Shown one piece after another: positions 44,311-56,100 of a stretch of DNA of 64,000 nucleotides. Every line of letters starts with the position of its first letter. Position 1 is the first letter of the stretch. Source of the DNA: Glossina fuscipes (lineage: Eukaryota; Arthropoda; Insecta; Diptera; Glossinidae). The notes under the pieces are model-generated. The model was not told where the DNA came from and did not search any database. It saw only the letters and a list, made by a program, of their open reading frames with translations. The stretch lies in assembly GCF_014805625.2 (NCBI RefSeq), contig NW_023998567.1:1219547-1283546 (forward strand), given 5' to 3'. The position numbers and the translations under genes are program-made.

Positions 44311-45640
44311 ATTTTATTTATTTATTTTTTTTTTACCCATTTACACTATTCAACTAAAGAAAATTACAGTCGAATTCGGTGCATCGTAAGTGTAAATCTT
44401 ATACTAATTGTTTTAAAAATTAGTATACAATAAAAACGAAGATAAAAAGAGGAATAATAATAACAAAGTAAGTTAAAAATAAATTAAAAAGTTAAAAATA
44501 ATAATTCATATATAAATAAATAAAAGGAGAGAAGAACTAAAAAAAAAAAAAACTAAAAAGGCATGTATACAGTTAGCATAGAAGCACACCAGCAACAAGA
44601 ACAGATGTAGGCTGCAAACACGCATAAGCTTGCCAACCGAAACCTTAACAACACGATATTATTTTAAATAAAAATATGGAATGTTAGTTTAAGTACGGTA
44701 TAGGTAAATCGCGTATATTAAGCAAAGTTGCTTTAATAGACTTTTAGTTCGATAATGAAATTAAGTGATAGACTTCATTTAGGTTTCTGCAAACAATTCT
44801 GAGCGGGTTAAACAGCTCATAATTGTATTTACCTTGAGTAAGCTTAATCAAGATAAAGTGCCTAGCGAAGTGGTTAGGGACATTAAAGCTTATATCACCA
44901 ACTAATGCGGGCGACTCAATAGTACCATTTATTGCTTTGATCAAGAATGGAATCGCAAGAACAAATCTACGTTTCTCAAGTGACAGTAAGGATAATAGAA
45001 GCAATCTATTTTAATAGGGGGGAAGAGAGGCAATCGGGTTCCTACCCAAATTCCTATGGGCAAACAGCAAGAATTGTTTTTGAACAGATTCAATTGAATG
45101 CACTTAGCACCTACATGGAGGAGACCACACAACAGAGGCGTACGCGAGTATAGGTCTAACCAAACTCATGTACAGCCTTTGCGTAATGTAAGGATCATCA
45201 AGCTCTTTAGACCACCTCTTTATAAAACCATGCGCAGACTTAGATTTGCTTAACGAGAGCTGAATACGCAAGTTAAAACGTAACCTATGGTTAAATAGAA
45301 CGCCTAAATCTGTGAACGAATCGACGTCCTTCAACTTGTGCAAATCAATTAAATACTGAGTAATGAGTGACTTCCTTCTTGAGAAAGAAAGCTTCTTACA
45401 TTTATTTAGACTTAGTTTCAGAAGATTCAAAGAGCAGCATGCAACCAAATTACTCAAGTTCAAGTATTCAAGTTCTACGGAATAGGAAGAAAACAGTTTC
45501 ACATTACCAGCATATATTGAGATCTGGATTTAATCCCCGAGGGCAAATCATTAATGTGTAAATTAAATAAAATGGGTCCTAAGTGGCTGCCTTGAGGTAC
45601 GGCAGATGTCACGAGGAATTCATCCGAGGTAATGAAGTTA
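44311..45640 (-). pseudogene. Jockey-clade LINE, 5'-truncated, in FATP intron
   Basis: The minus-strand order is as follows. RT block SAVPQGSHLGPILFNLHIND (near 45,612-45,553). The catalytic box reads YAGNVKLF at about 45,515-45,490 in place of YADD, so both catalytic Asp residues are lost. NLVACCSLNLLKLSLNKCKK, VDSFTDLGVLFNHRLRFN, AHGFIKRWSKELDDPYITQ and SLVRPILAYASVVWSP follow (45,502-45,104). Then come PFLIKAINGTIESPALVGDI and FNPLRIVCRNLNEVYHLI (45,004-44,744). The 3' end is an A-rich AATAAATAAATAAAAT tail at about 44,330-44,311. It has the same orientation as FATP and is related to the fragments at 3.7-4.2 and 34-34.9 kb. Frame changes near 45,500 and 45,080 break it. Confidence 0.8.
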
Positions 45641-45644
45641 AACA

Positions 45645-45720
45645 AATAGGGAATGATTCTATCTTAAGTGGTTCTGACTGTTGCATACATCCGCACAATC
45701 AAGTCTAAGGTCACAAGTCC
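45645..45720. repeat. Fragment of dispersed repeat tail
   Basis: TCTATCTTAAGTGGTTCTGA followed by GTTGCATACATCCGCACAAT resembles the end of the repeat at 22.55-22.9 kb (TCTATCTTAAGCGCTTCTGT, then GTTACATACGCTCGCGCAAT). It lies between the LINE and the FATP exon. Confidence 0.4.
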
Positions 45721-45879
45721 GAACAATTGACCTAACAAAAATCTCACGATGCTTTTAAGTAATAAGTCTTAAATAGTAATTTCAGTATGATAAATATTAT
45801 ATTGAAGATTCGCCTGAATTTCTTCAAAATTTGTGCAAAATTGTCCATCTAATATAAGAGATGTAATGAAAAAGCCTAC

Positions 45880-46503
45880 CGTGAATGAGAGATGACAGCA
45901 GCTTTTGGCAGTCCTGTGGTGCCTGAAGTATAGATGTATAATAATTTATCATGGTGGAAACTATGCTCCACAGGAGCAGATATTTTTTCTGTAGCGGCTG
46001 TTTTAAGTAATGACATTAAATTTCTTGAAGGGCTTTTCACCGGTATATTTAAATCGTTGTTAATTTGATAAAAAGCAATATTTGAAGGGATTTTCTTTGA
46101 GATATCGTCGACAACTTGAGCAAAAGCTTCCCCGTAAATTATGGCCGTACATTTAGCTACGGCAATGCTGTGCAACAATGATTGTCCGCGTAGATTAGTG
46201 TTAATTAGGGCTGTAATTATCCCAATTTTCGATAATCCTAACCATATTCCAACATATTCTGGACAGTTCCCCAGCATCACACCGACAACATCGCTTTTCT
46301 TATATCCATGAGTCAGAAAAACATTAGCCACCTGGTTGGAAAATTCGTGCAAATTCCGAAAAGTCCAAGCTTGCGTTTCACTAACAATCGCAATTTTATC
46401 AGGATGTTTAGCAGTATTTTTTTGAAAAATATCCGCAATTGTCAAATTTTTCTTCTCGAGCTTTCTGGTTAAGAGAAGCAGTTTTATATATGCCCAAAGA
46501 GCC
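45880..46503 (-). CDS. Fatp: FATP / SLC27A exon with AMP-binding P-loop (207 residues)
   Basis: This 624-base exon lies after TTTTCAG (ending at 46,504) and before a GTAGGC donor (from 45,879). The first base is a codon's third position. Reading starts ALWAYIKLLLLTRKLEKKNL, then TIADIFQKNTAKHPDKIAI, WTFRNLHEFSNQVANVF, VVGVMLGNCPEYVGIWLGLS, ALINTNLRGQSLLHSIAV and the ATP/AMP-binding loop LLYIYTSGTTGLPKAA, ending VISHS plus the first two bases of Arg. ALWAYIKLLLL is the usual start of the FATP cytoplasmic domain after the N-terminal membrane segment. The upstream exon(s) with that segment were not found up to 64,000 and may lie beyond the window. The 7.4-kb intron to the next exon joins the split Arg codon correctly. 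Confidence 0.94.
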
Positions 46504-48309
46504 CTGAAAATAAAAGATTTATTTTAGTTGGTTTAAAAAGTTTTGTCAAAATATTTAGAAAATAGATCTTCAGTGATAGGAATCTAATTTTAGAAATATT
46601 TGAGATGAATAAAAAAATTGTAAAGTGCCAAATTACGCAACAATATATTAGGTGATCACTGATTTCAAAAAACTGGTATACTCTTCTCAGTCGAATAAAA
46701 CATACATTTTGAGAGGTTATTAATCGAGATCCAAGTTACAATGAATTTTTGACCCCAGAAAATATTTGTGTAAAATTCTAGATCAATAACAGCTTAAAAT
46801 TGTAAGTTACAGCATATTTCTAATCCAAAGTAATAGCAAAAACCAAAAATGAAGTTCCATATTGTTTTTTTGCGAATTCTACAAATTCGGTCCACAAAAG
46901 CAATTGTTGTTAATTTATCCATACGTTGAAGATCCTCTGTAAAGGCGCACAAATGAGTTTTTTACACGGATTTAATTATAACCTATGAAAGAATCGCACT
47001 CCAATTATAATTAGGGGAATTATCGTATGCTTTCCTTCAAACTTAATTAGAAGGTTAATCTCCTACATTCGTGGTAGACCCTTAAACGTGCTTTTTAATT
47101 TATCTCTTTTTATCTGATGAATGTCCTACCTCTAAGCTAAGGACCTATTTTGTAGTGTTAAGTTGCATGCACTAACAGTCTCCCTTCCGCTATTAAATCA
47201 TCCCTTATCTTTATGTGCACTAACGACCTAGTCATAATAATGTTTTAAAATATAGCAATTATTCGATTAACAATCTATAAATGACTTGTAATTATGTCGA
47301 GTACTTTGAATCGAAACATTAATAATAAATGGTTTCAGATGCGTAAAACAATTCTAATAAAGTATTAGAACGCTGAAATTATCTGCAGTTAAGGATTTAT
47401 GTCGTGCAAAGCGTACAAAACTAGTAACGACTACATATAAATCTTTAAGTAAAACTTCAAGTCCAGCTCCATAACAAATGTTTACCCTCATAACAATGAA
47501 ACGGCACCCCGTTAATATAAACTAAAACAACTTAGCAGCGGCAAAATCATGGAAAAATCATGGCATTTTGAAGCTTTCATACGAGTATTCAATTAGAAGA
47601 GCAAAGTGAGAAAATGAAAGTTGCCTTGTTGCCGTCACCTGCCTGTTTGGATATTTTGAATGTCTTTAATAGACACATCGATTCAATAAAGTATGAAAGT
47701 ATGATCTATTTTATAACTATAGTTAACGAAGTTATGAGAAAACATATTTTTTCCACCCGAAGGCAAGCAGCTGTAATAAGTCAATTGACAAGTATATTAC
47801 CAGTTTAAGAAGTTTGAGTATAATCTACAAATTTAGTGGATCAAAAGAACGACTTATCCTCGGTACTCTGTCCTTATAGAGGAAAATATTAAATATTTGG
47901 AAAGGTCACCAAATAGTGCCAGATGTGTTATTTCGGCAAAAAAATGCTCGACAAGTTGAAATTAGTCATTCAGTGATGTCACTGCGCCAAAAATTTTTTG
48001 TAACAAACCGAAATAAGGATTGAGTCATCTATATATATTCGATTTGATCAAATTCACTAGATTTCTTGACCTGCTGTTACTACAAAATGGATTATTTTGC
48101 AAAAACGGAACATTTCCTAAAATGTGTTTTAAAAACTCGCAGTGAAAAAAAAACATCAAGCACGTGACCGTCATATAAAAAATACATTGTAAGGAAGCGA
48201 TTTTGCTTCCTTACGTTATACAAGCCTGAATAGCTACCCACAGCGAACCACATGTCAGTCCGGGCTGTCTGTAAACGTCTGTCTGGGATAGTAAAGCATG
48301 AACAACCTC
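46504..48309. other. No gene supported; upstream FATP intron likely
   Basis: This A+T-rich sequence has a 64-codon frame at 47,614-47,808 that is not recognised. The acceptor at its left edge shows it begins inside an FATP intron. Confidence 0.4.
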
Positions 48310-48680
48310 CTCCAGCATAAGTCAAGAACTCAAATGTATAAAAGCTTAGATTCAAGAACTCAATAGGTATACAAGCAGAAGTCAAGAACTCAAATATACA
48401 AATACGCGAGTAAGAACTCAAAATGTGTAATGACAAAATTAAGAACTCAAATGTATGAAAGGCTAAGTAAAAACTCAAAAGTATAAATACAAGTAAGAAG
48501 TCTAAATTTTTAACAGCAGAAATAAGTATTCAAATGTAAATGAGTATTCAAATGAAGAGAAGAACTCAAGGGGAAATTAGAATTCAAATGTGAATAAGAA
48601 CTCAAATGTAAATAAGTACTCAATAAGATCTCAAACGTAAACAGGAACCCAAACGTAAATGAGAATTCAAATGTGGAAAG
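48310..48680. repeat. Degenerate array of AAGAACTCAAATGTA words
   Basis: More than fifteen copies of a word close to AAGAACTCAAATGTAWAW recur at irregular 15-30-base spacing, for example near 48,312, 48,355, 48,380, 48,412, 48,443, 48,590, 48,598 and 48,660. Copies diverge by substitution and spacing. It lies just upstream of an LTR and may be part of the same element or an older array. Confidence 0.7.
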
Positions 48681-48806
48681 CAAAGGTTTAAGAGCCCAAT
48701 CTGTATAAGAAGACAACCCGACTTATACAATCAAGTAAAATCGAATCGGTATGAACGCAGTAGGATACACACAAAGAAACTGCAGCAGCACTGTACAAAG
48801 CTGGTA

Positions 48807-48965
48807 GCACCGTTAGGGCAAACGAAACATGCAGAACTGACCTTAGGTAGAAAATCTATACATGCAAAACGAACAAACTTCAGCAAAAATCTCTATGTTG
48901 TAAAATGCGCAGAATGTGTAGCACCGTTAGGGCATACAAAACTTACAGGGGTAAGTACGTAGGTA
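48807..48965. repeat. Two ~110-bp-spaced copies of GTAGCACCGTTAGGGCA
   Basis: GTAGCACCGTTAGGGCAAAC (from 48,807) and GTAGCACCGTTAGGGCATAC (from 48,917) are each followed by related sequence ending in GTAGGTAG-like words. The second copy lies inside the LTR and the first just outside its called left end, so the true LTR start could be farther left. Confidence 0.55.
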
Positions 48966-49924
48966 GGAAAAATAAGAACATACGACAATGCATGAACTGC
49001 ACAAAGGCACGATCACACATGCCAAGCACATTAGAAACACACAAAGCAAAGCGTATGCAAACACAAAGGCATAGTAAGGCACAAGCACACACATACATAA
49101 CGGTGGTTGAATCACGCGATTTGGTAGCTGGGTTGTCTGTTGAGCGGACATTTGAACAAGCATAGTGATAAGCTAGACGTAAGTTATGTATAAGCAGGAT
49201 CATGCAAGTCGTAACTAAGGTTGCGACTGCAGCCAACCTAAGCTAAGCGTACACCTAAGCATATGTTAACACCTAGAACATGTTGGCAATGGGACAAGCG
49301 AGCGAGGGTTTAGCTATAAAAGAGCAGCACGTCGCACAGAATCGTTCAGTTTGGTGTCATAGCCGTCTAGATAAGTACCCACAGACAATTTGACAAGTTG
49401 ACCTTTACGGAGAGTTTTTTTTCTGACTTTGCGAATAGAAGATGTGCTGGTTCAGCTTTTTAATCGCCATCCCTGAAGGACTTTCAGGACAACTGACTTA
49501 ACGGATAGGGGATGTGCTGGTTCAGCTTTTTAGCCGCCATCCCTAAAGAACTGGCAGGCGTCTCTTTTTTTTTTATTTTTTTTTGTACTCACATACCAAC
49601 CAGGGACGAACCGCCGGGCCAAGGCCGCTATGACACTGGCCACGTTTCCGCTTTTCTAGTGTTCCGCGATAGGTAAAAGAAAACCAAGTAATAATAAATA
49701 GAAATAAATTTCGTACCACGTGGAAGTCACACCAGAAGTCGGGTCACCTCGCTGGTTCCTTGCCATAGCCAGCTTCTACCCATCGCTGTACTTCTCTCCA
49801 GTAAAAAGGAAATAATAAATCAAGCAGTCTGTACACCATTCCCCCCGAAGGTCCGGGTTATTTTTATTCTAAATTTCCTTGCAACGAACCTTGGAGTGGC
49901 CGCCCAAGAAAACTCGTTACAACA
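48896..49924 (+). repeat. LTR, 1,029 bp, with 8-bp inverted ends
   Basis: It starts TGTTGTAA and ends TTACAACA, a perfect 8-bp inverted pair of the TG...CA type. TATAAAAGAG at 49,315-49,324 is the promoter box. Two tandem copies of a module with GATGTGCTGGTTCAGCTTTT and CGCCATCCCT follow at 49,440-49,550. AATAAA words near 49,695-49,710 and 49,810 could end transcripts. No clear primer-binding site follows the end, and the next sequence leads directly into protease-like coding, so the element is rearranged. Confidence 0.55.
49315..49324 (+). promoter_or_regulatory. TATA box of the 48.9-49.9 kb LTR
   Basis: TATAAAAGAG is identical to the box in the 8-kb LTR and is followed about 30 bases on by CAGAATCGTTCAGTTTGG, a possible initiator region. 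Confidence 0.5.
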
Positions 49925-49942
49925 TATATTAACGAGAAGAAA

Positions 49943-52220
49943 ATGATTATGAGAATTTATATTTGGGCCATATTGTGCCCAGTTACGGTCTTTTCAACGT
50001 CTGCAACAAAGACAACAGAAACTTTAAAATGTAAATCCGATTGGAATGTTGAGTTAAGCTTTGACATTAATGGGAAGGTGACTGCATTTCAGGTGGATAC
50101 TGATGCATAGATTAATATTGTGTCCAAACACACAACAAGCAATTTGAATGTGAACAATATATTACAAAAAACATAAAACTTATAACATTTTCGTCGGAAA
50201 ATTTACGAAAAAATTGGTAAGAAATTGGTATTTTCATAAGGAAACGAAGAATATTGCCAATAATCTTATATTTTGGACATAGCGATAGCACGCAAAAACG
50301 TAATTGGTCTTTAAACGACAAATAATACACGATTAATTAAAGAAGTAAATGAAGTAAAGAAAGTTTCTTATGACACCAATTTTGAGGAAAATTCACATGG
50401 ATTTACTGAGTTAAAAGTTAATGTTTATATTAAAACCAAGTGTTTCACATTATTGAACCAACTTGTAAAATACGATTTTTATTACAGGAAGGAACAACAT
50501 AATGTAATAAATTCGATAGAAGATCCACTGGGTCTATTCTGCAGTTTTAGTAAAAAAGATTATTGACAAATTACGTAGATAGTTGGGTCATCGGCCGCTA
50601 AACAAAGCAATATCTTCTCCCTTCCCGGCATTGAAGATTGTAAATCCAAACTCAGAAATGCTAAGTTCAGGAATTTGTGTACCAATACTTATATTTGGGT
50701 GGTGCCTTTAACAGAGTTTTCTTCTTGTGGACATTTAAAACCCCCTTCTGAAGCTACCAATTCTTAACATTGCCATTCAGTATTAATGCCGCACCCGAAA
50801 TGTTTCTTGTAGAAATGGTTAAAATATTTGAGGACATAGACGGCTTTACATAGATGGCTTTCTAAAACACACATCTAACCAAATTGAACATGATAAAATA
50901 TTAGAACAAGTCTTAGTATGTGCAGAGGAAAACTTTCGTAAAGACAAATCAAAATTGTTTAAAAAATCTATAAAATTTGTAGGTCTCATTTTTGGTGAAA
51001 ATGGTATAGGACCATGAAGAAAATTAAAGTCATATTACAAGTGCCTACTCCTACCAATGGCGTTTTTTAAGAATTGTAAATTATTTAGACTCGTTTATTT
51101 CATACCTATCAACAAGACTGAAAATTTACGCGATTTACTTAAAACTGACGGTTAGTGGTATTGAGATCATGTTCATCAGGAAGAGAATTTAAAAACAGAA
51201 ATTGTGCGAGCAACTGCTTTAACGCATTTTAATCCGCGTAAAAAATTAATAATGTCAGTTGATGTCTCCCAATTTGTGGTAGCTGCCACCATTATGCGTG
51301 AAGGCAACCCAATGGCGCATGCCTCCGTATCCTTAACGAAAGTTCAAAGAAACTATCGTCAAATATGTCTTTTTTTGCTGAAATTTAGGTCCTGCTTATA
51401 ATGCTACGATTTGCATGTTATACACAAGTCAGGTAAATACGTACTTATAGTTGATAGAATCGGCAGATTCCCTCCTAATGAAAATATATTAATAAATTTT
51501 GATATAGACGCTCTGTATTGTAAACTAATTTTGTCACGAATACAGTTGTTTTCCATGTTTTGAAAGAAATAAAAGGCAAAACTATAAAGGCAAAAAATAA
51601 ATCCATGGTGGCGTTGTACCTTATTGTACTTCCAAAGACAGTACAAAAAACACTGGAATGATTTCAAAAAGTTTGCGACATAGAATGTTACAATTGTTGG
51701 ACGAAGGTCATGCAACCATGCAGTGACGCAAAAGTCTTGTATGGTAGATAGACTTTTGGCGCCATATACCAGCGGACATAGGAGATATCGTATCAAGTTG
51801 TGAATTGTGTGCTACGTTCGAAAATTGGAACATAAAACAAGAATTTGTTGTATACGATCCACATTGCAATATATTGGAATTCAGGAGCAGGCAGTATTTA
51901 CTTGATTGATTATTACTCCAAATGTATGAAAATTGAATTATTAAATCCTGGTTATTCTAGCATACAAACTGTTATCAAAATTAAGATTATTTTTGTTGGC
52001 ACTCCAAATATCTCAGTCCCGCAGAATGTACCACTATTTAATTCAAAAGAGTCTAGAACATTATCCTTACCTCTACAGACGCAGTGGTTTGCGCAAAGAC
52101 GAGGTCAGGCAAAAAAATTACTTATTTACTTGTTTTGTCGGCACGTATAGTAGCTCAATTAAAGAGAGAAATTGTGAAAAGAGAAAAAAGTCCAAACTCC
52201 GTCTGTATAGCACATAATTT
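49943..52220 (+). pseudogene. Ty3/gypsy pol remnant (protease to integrase)
   Basis: The plus-strand order starts with protease: VTAFQVDTDA at about 50,080-50,109, where the active-site DTG reads DTD and a stop follows. RT debris includes SLPGIEDCKSKLRNAKFRNL near 50,620-50,680 and VPTPTNG near 51,045. RNase H start is ALTHFNPRKKLIMSVDVSQF, then AMAH-type YASASLTKAQRNY written here as AHASVSLTKVQRNY (51,215-51,360). LHVIHKSGKYVLIVDRI (near 51,410) is the end of RNase H. The integrase part is IYLIDYYSKCMKIELLN and VPLFNSKES (51,890-52,050). Gag is missing: the LTR end is only ~150 bases before the protease. A short ATG frame at 49,943 gives a hydrophobic start (MIMRIYIWAILCPVTVFS) fused to the protease piece. 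Stops are numerous. Confidence 0.7.
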
Positions 52221-52317
52221 GCATAATTTGGTATGTTTTTTCTAGTGACCCATACTACCTGAAGCACCAAATCGGAATATTTTGACCAACATATATCGTA
52301 TCAATTTTTCTTAATAA

Positions 52318-52749
52318 ATGCCTTCTTCAAGTGAAAAAATGGCCAAAAAATGGAAGCACCTAACATTTATAGTGCCTTTTGCCTTCGTGTACATAAGGAA
52401 ACTCCTGAAATTAGATTTCGAACTGACTAATTACAGCAACAAATTAAAAGGGCTACGCCTTTTCGCACATCCTATAACCATCGCGATGTTCGATTATTTG
52501 GAAAAGATGCAGCACTTTCTGAGGCAATTGGCGGATTGTGTTCCACTTCAATTTTGCTCATATGGACATATAGACATTTCATTTTGCTGTGTTCACATAT
52601 TTATATCTTTCATTTATTGTATGGTAAGGAAACATCACTTTTTTCTAATTTTTGACAACTTTGCGATTGTGTTGTCTTTTATCAACTGCCAATTCGAGAA
52701 GATTTTCAAAAACTTAATTGTAATTTTTATTCACCTCGATTCGCAGTAA
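52318..52749 (+). CDS. 143-residue ORF, unknown, doubtful
   Basis: A true ATG at 52,318 opens 143 codons to TAA. The N-terminal half is basic (SSSEKMAKKWKHLTF). The C-terminal half is Phe/Ile-rich and hydrophobic (CCVHIFISFIYCMV and FAIVLSFINCQFEKIFKNLI), possibly with two membrane spans. No family was recognised. It follows the gypsy pol remnant by ~100 bases and could be a decayed downstream ORF of that element or a chance frame in A+T-rich DNA. Confidence 0.2.
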   Translation: MPSSSEKMAKKWKHLTFIVPFAFVYIRKLLKLDFELTNYSNKLKGLRLFAHPITIAMFDYLEKMQHFLRQLADCVPLQFCSYGHIDISFCCVHIFISFIYCMVRKHHFFLIFDNFAIVLSFINCQFEKIFKNLIVIFIHLDSQ

Positions 52750-53035
52750 TATGAGAGTAATTAAATGAGCGGGTCTCATCATTTGTTGCACCTATCGTAT
52801 GAAAAAACTTTTAATTCTTTTCTTTTTTTTCTTCGGAACTTAAACTTGGCAGCATTTATTAATTGAATTGAGAAATACGCGTAGAATTAAGAAATCAATC
52901 CCTGGAACAACAAACAAAACCTGGAACATTGATAAAGCTAAACAAAACCTCAGCAAAATAGTTAAATTTCATTAATAAAATAAATAAATAAAACTGCATC
53001 TGATCCTAGATTTAGATTAAATGTATATTTATACT
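52750..53035. other. No gene supported
   Basis: This A+T-rich sequence has an AATAAATAAATAAA run near 52,975-52,991, which may be a LINE tail, but I see no coding upstream to go with it. Confidence 0.35.
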
Positions 53036-53131
53036 AATTCGAAGTTCGCTCATTCACTCCTCCGCTAGAGTAACAAATTCGAAGTTCGTACAATTACTTC
53101 TCCGCTGAAGTAACAAAATTCGAAGTTCGCT
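53036..53131. repeat. ~41-bp tandem repeat, 2.3 copies
   Basis: AATTCGAAGTTCG opens each copy (53,037, 53,078 and a partial one near 53,118), followed by a variable middle and CTCCGCTRRAGTAACAAA. It is a short local tandem array. Confidence 0.7.
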
Positions 53132-56100
53132 ATCATGAACAAAAAAAAAACGAAAAAAAATAATTTTCAATACCGTGTAACCGATTTTTTCCGTTTTGTA
53201 CACATACTGTATGCATATAATGATTACAGAAAATTAAGTTTCGAGCAACAGAGAGAAATATTTTATATTTTTATTTTTCCAATAGTAAATTGCAATATAA
53301 TGTCTTAAAAGTATATAAATAATTGAAAAAAACAAAGTAAGTAAAGTAAGCGCATGAGCCAGTAAGAGAGTATCGTGCAGCAACTCAATCAACATCGTGG
53401 AATATTTTGAGAAAAAAGACGCAAGTAATTTAATATTAAATGTCTGGAATTGGTATTTGGTTTGTGACTTTCAAGGCGTAGTCATAGTATTGGTTTAGCA
53501 ATAGGAAATTTTCTTCGCATTGGAGACGTAAAAATTTCTAAAGCATAAACCAAAAAGAAAACTGCCTCCTTAATTCTTAGCGTAGGTTTATGTTTGGCTA
53601 CTCTCAAATTTGCTGGAGCAATATTTTGAACGTTCACAATGTTAATTATAAAGTGTCTTACTTAACGTACCAAAACGACATGATAATTATTTTTATACCC
53701 GCTACAGAAAAATGTGTGGCCTGTGTCTTGGATACCATAATATAGACCATAAAAAACAACCAGGGTATATCGTTACGGGTGATGAAAGTTGAATTACATA
53801 CAGCACAAGGTCACCACCTTTCTCGTATGCTATGGTTATATACATGCTTATACATAATCAAGAAAATGCATCAGTCGTCCTTCATCATGAAAAGAACATT
53901 TGGATATGACAGTTGCAACGAATGAGTTTTTGCAAAAGAAAAAGTCCGACAAAACAGAAAACCAATAAAAAAGTTTGAGAAAAATAAATCGGATTTATTT
54001 CTAGATAGAAGACTTTCAACCTTGAATATGTGCTGTAACGTTAACGTAGGCAAAAAAAAAGTACTTCCTCATGAAAACTAAGACTTGTGTCAGGAGCAAA
54101 CATTTAGTCGCAAGCAAATTGGAGCAGCTTTTCTTGGGTGAATACAAACCCTAAACTCGCCTAAGCCCACAGTTCGATGACAAATATAGCGGATACGTCA
54201 ACTTGATTGAAGGAGTCGTAACACTGCCTTATAATACACATTTGCTGAATGTTCTATACTACGGGTAAACTTTGGAACTCCATAGCTTAAAAGCCTCGAC
54301 GAGTTCATTTCTAATATCGAATTAGAAAAAGTTAAGAAATTTGCGCAGGAAAGGGGAAAAACATTCAATTTTCATCAATTTTCAAGCCACATCCCTTCTC
54401 AGCTTATTGGCAAAACAAGGGCAAAGTGAACCAAATGCTCCCCTATAATTATGAAAACTTTATAACGATTAGATAAACTCGCGATAACGTTCTATCATTG
54501 TGTATCCTTCTTTCTTGCTTTTTCCTTTAAAGCAATTCTTCCTATTGTTTCTATTGTGTTGCATTTAGTTCAATATTCAATCACTATTAAAGTCATTCTT
54601 TACTTGACAAGTTACACAATATATATATAAAAATTTACCCTTTTGTATGCAAAAAACCGAACAACATTTCGCTGAAAATTAATATGAGGAAGTGGGGAAG
54701 AAAGAAATGAAAACGGTTTTTGATTCTCAGCGTCGAGTAAACGGAATATGCTTTTGTATGGAATGCATTGGTGGAATGTATATTGAGTATGTTACTCGGC
54801 AGCAATTTTAGAATCGATGGTGAGAAAAGCTCAAAGTCGAGAAATATAAGCCTCGGCTTTTCTTTTTGTAATATGATCAATCACTCGGCCCTATGCGTGT
54901 AACACGTTGAGGAATAGAAAGAACTGGGAAAAAAGAAAGAGATAGAAAAGAGTAGTGACTCCAGACTAATGTGTTTATACTCACTCGGTAAATATTATAC
55001 CTTAAACGGCTCAGTGCCCTCCTTCTAGCTACGACAAAGTATGGTCGCAGGCCGCACTTAATTTTGAATCCGGTAACGCTGACTTGGTAGTCACAATTCT
55101 TATTTAATCGACAGATCAAAGCAAACAGAAGAGAGAAAATGAAAAGGGACAATCCAGGGTAAAAAGAGGAGAGATTTGTTATGAGTAGAAGAAAATTGAG
55201 GAGTTCGATGAGGATAGCCTTGGATTAAATATAAAAGAGAAATGAGATGAAAGACTCAGTTCGGAAAATTAACAAAAGAATTTCTTCGTCGAAAATATAA
55301 AAATACTTGTTACAAAAAAAATTTTGTTTCTTTGAGTTTTCGAAGCAAATTTTAAATAAGAATATTAAATAAATCTAGGATAAATGTTGTAAGACTAAAT
55401 AGTATAAAAAAGAGATGCGTCTAATATTGCTACTTATGGTTTTATATATATATATATATATATGGTTATTAAAGTATAATCCAGTTTTCTGTCGACGATT
55501 ATGAGCAACTTTTTGTTTTGGAAATTTTAAATAATAAATTTGTTGACCTGGAATGATGCACAGGAATGTTGCTCTGAGATAAGTGGACGCACATTTACTT
55601 GGAACATTTGACTCATCATATGATCGAGTTTTGAAAATTGTCGCAGAAGTCTTCATCACATTTAAATCCGAAACGCAGGTCTGAACACAATTTCACGCCG
55701 CCTTTCAGCATGTCATTTATTATTATTATCAGTTATGAAAAAAAGAATAAAACATCCCAAGCTCCAACTGTTACCATAGATAGAAAAATTACTTAAAATA
55801 TATTCCTCGTACTACAAAAGAAATGTAAGAAAGTTGCTATCAACTGAATCGGTTCTAAAAATGTACCTTCTTCTTATTCGCCACCTGGAAAGGTATTAAA
55901 AAGCTAGACTGAACGCAGAACTCAAATATTGGAAGATGGCAGAGCTAACCATCAATATCAAGATAAGAATGTAGGTCAAAATCAAAATAATTCAACTGAA
56001 ACCCAAAAAATGTATGAAAATCAAAAAATATATACAAACGTATTAGAACAAAAATGTGAATACATATCCACATTTTGAACACGGAGAGTAACACAAAGAA

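Noticed and set aside
48927..49236. Minus-strand frames of 78-97 codons with hydrophobic, Cys-rich content
   Set aside because: They lie inside the LTR, overlap each other in different frames, and arise from CACA-rich sequence.
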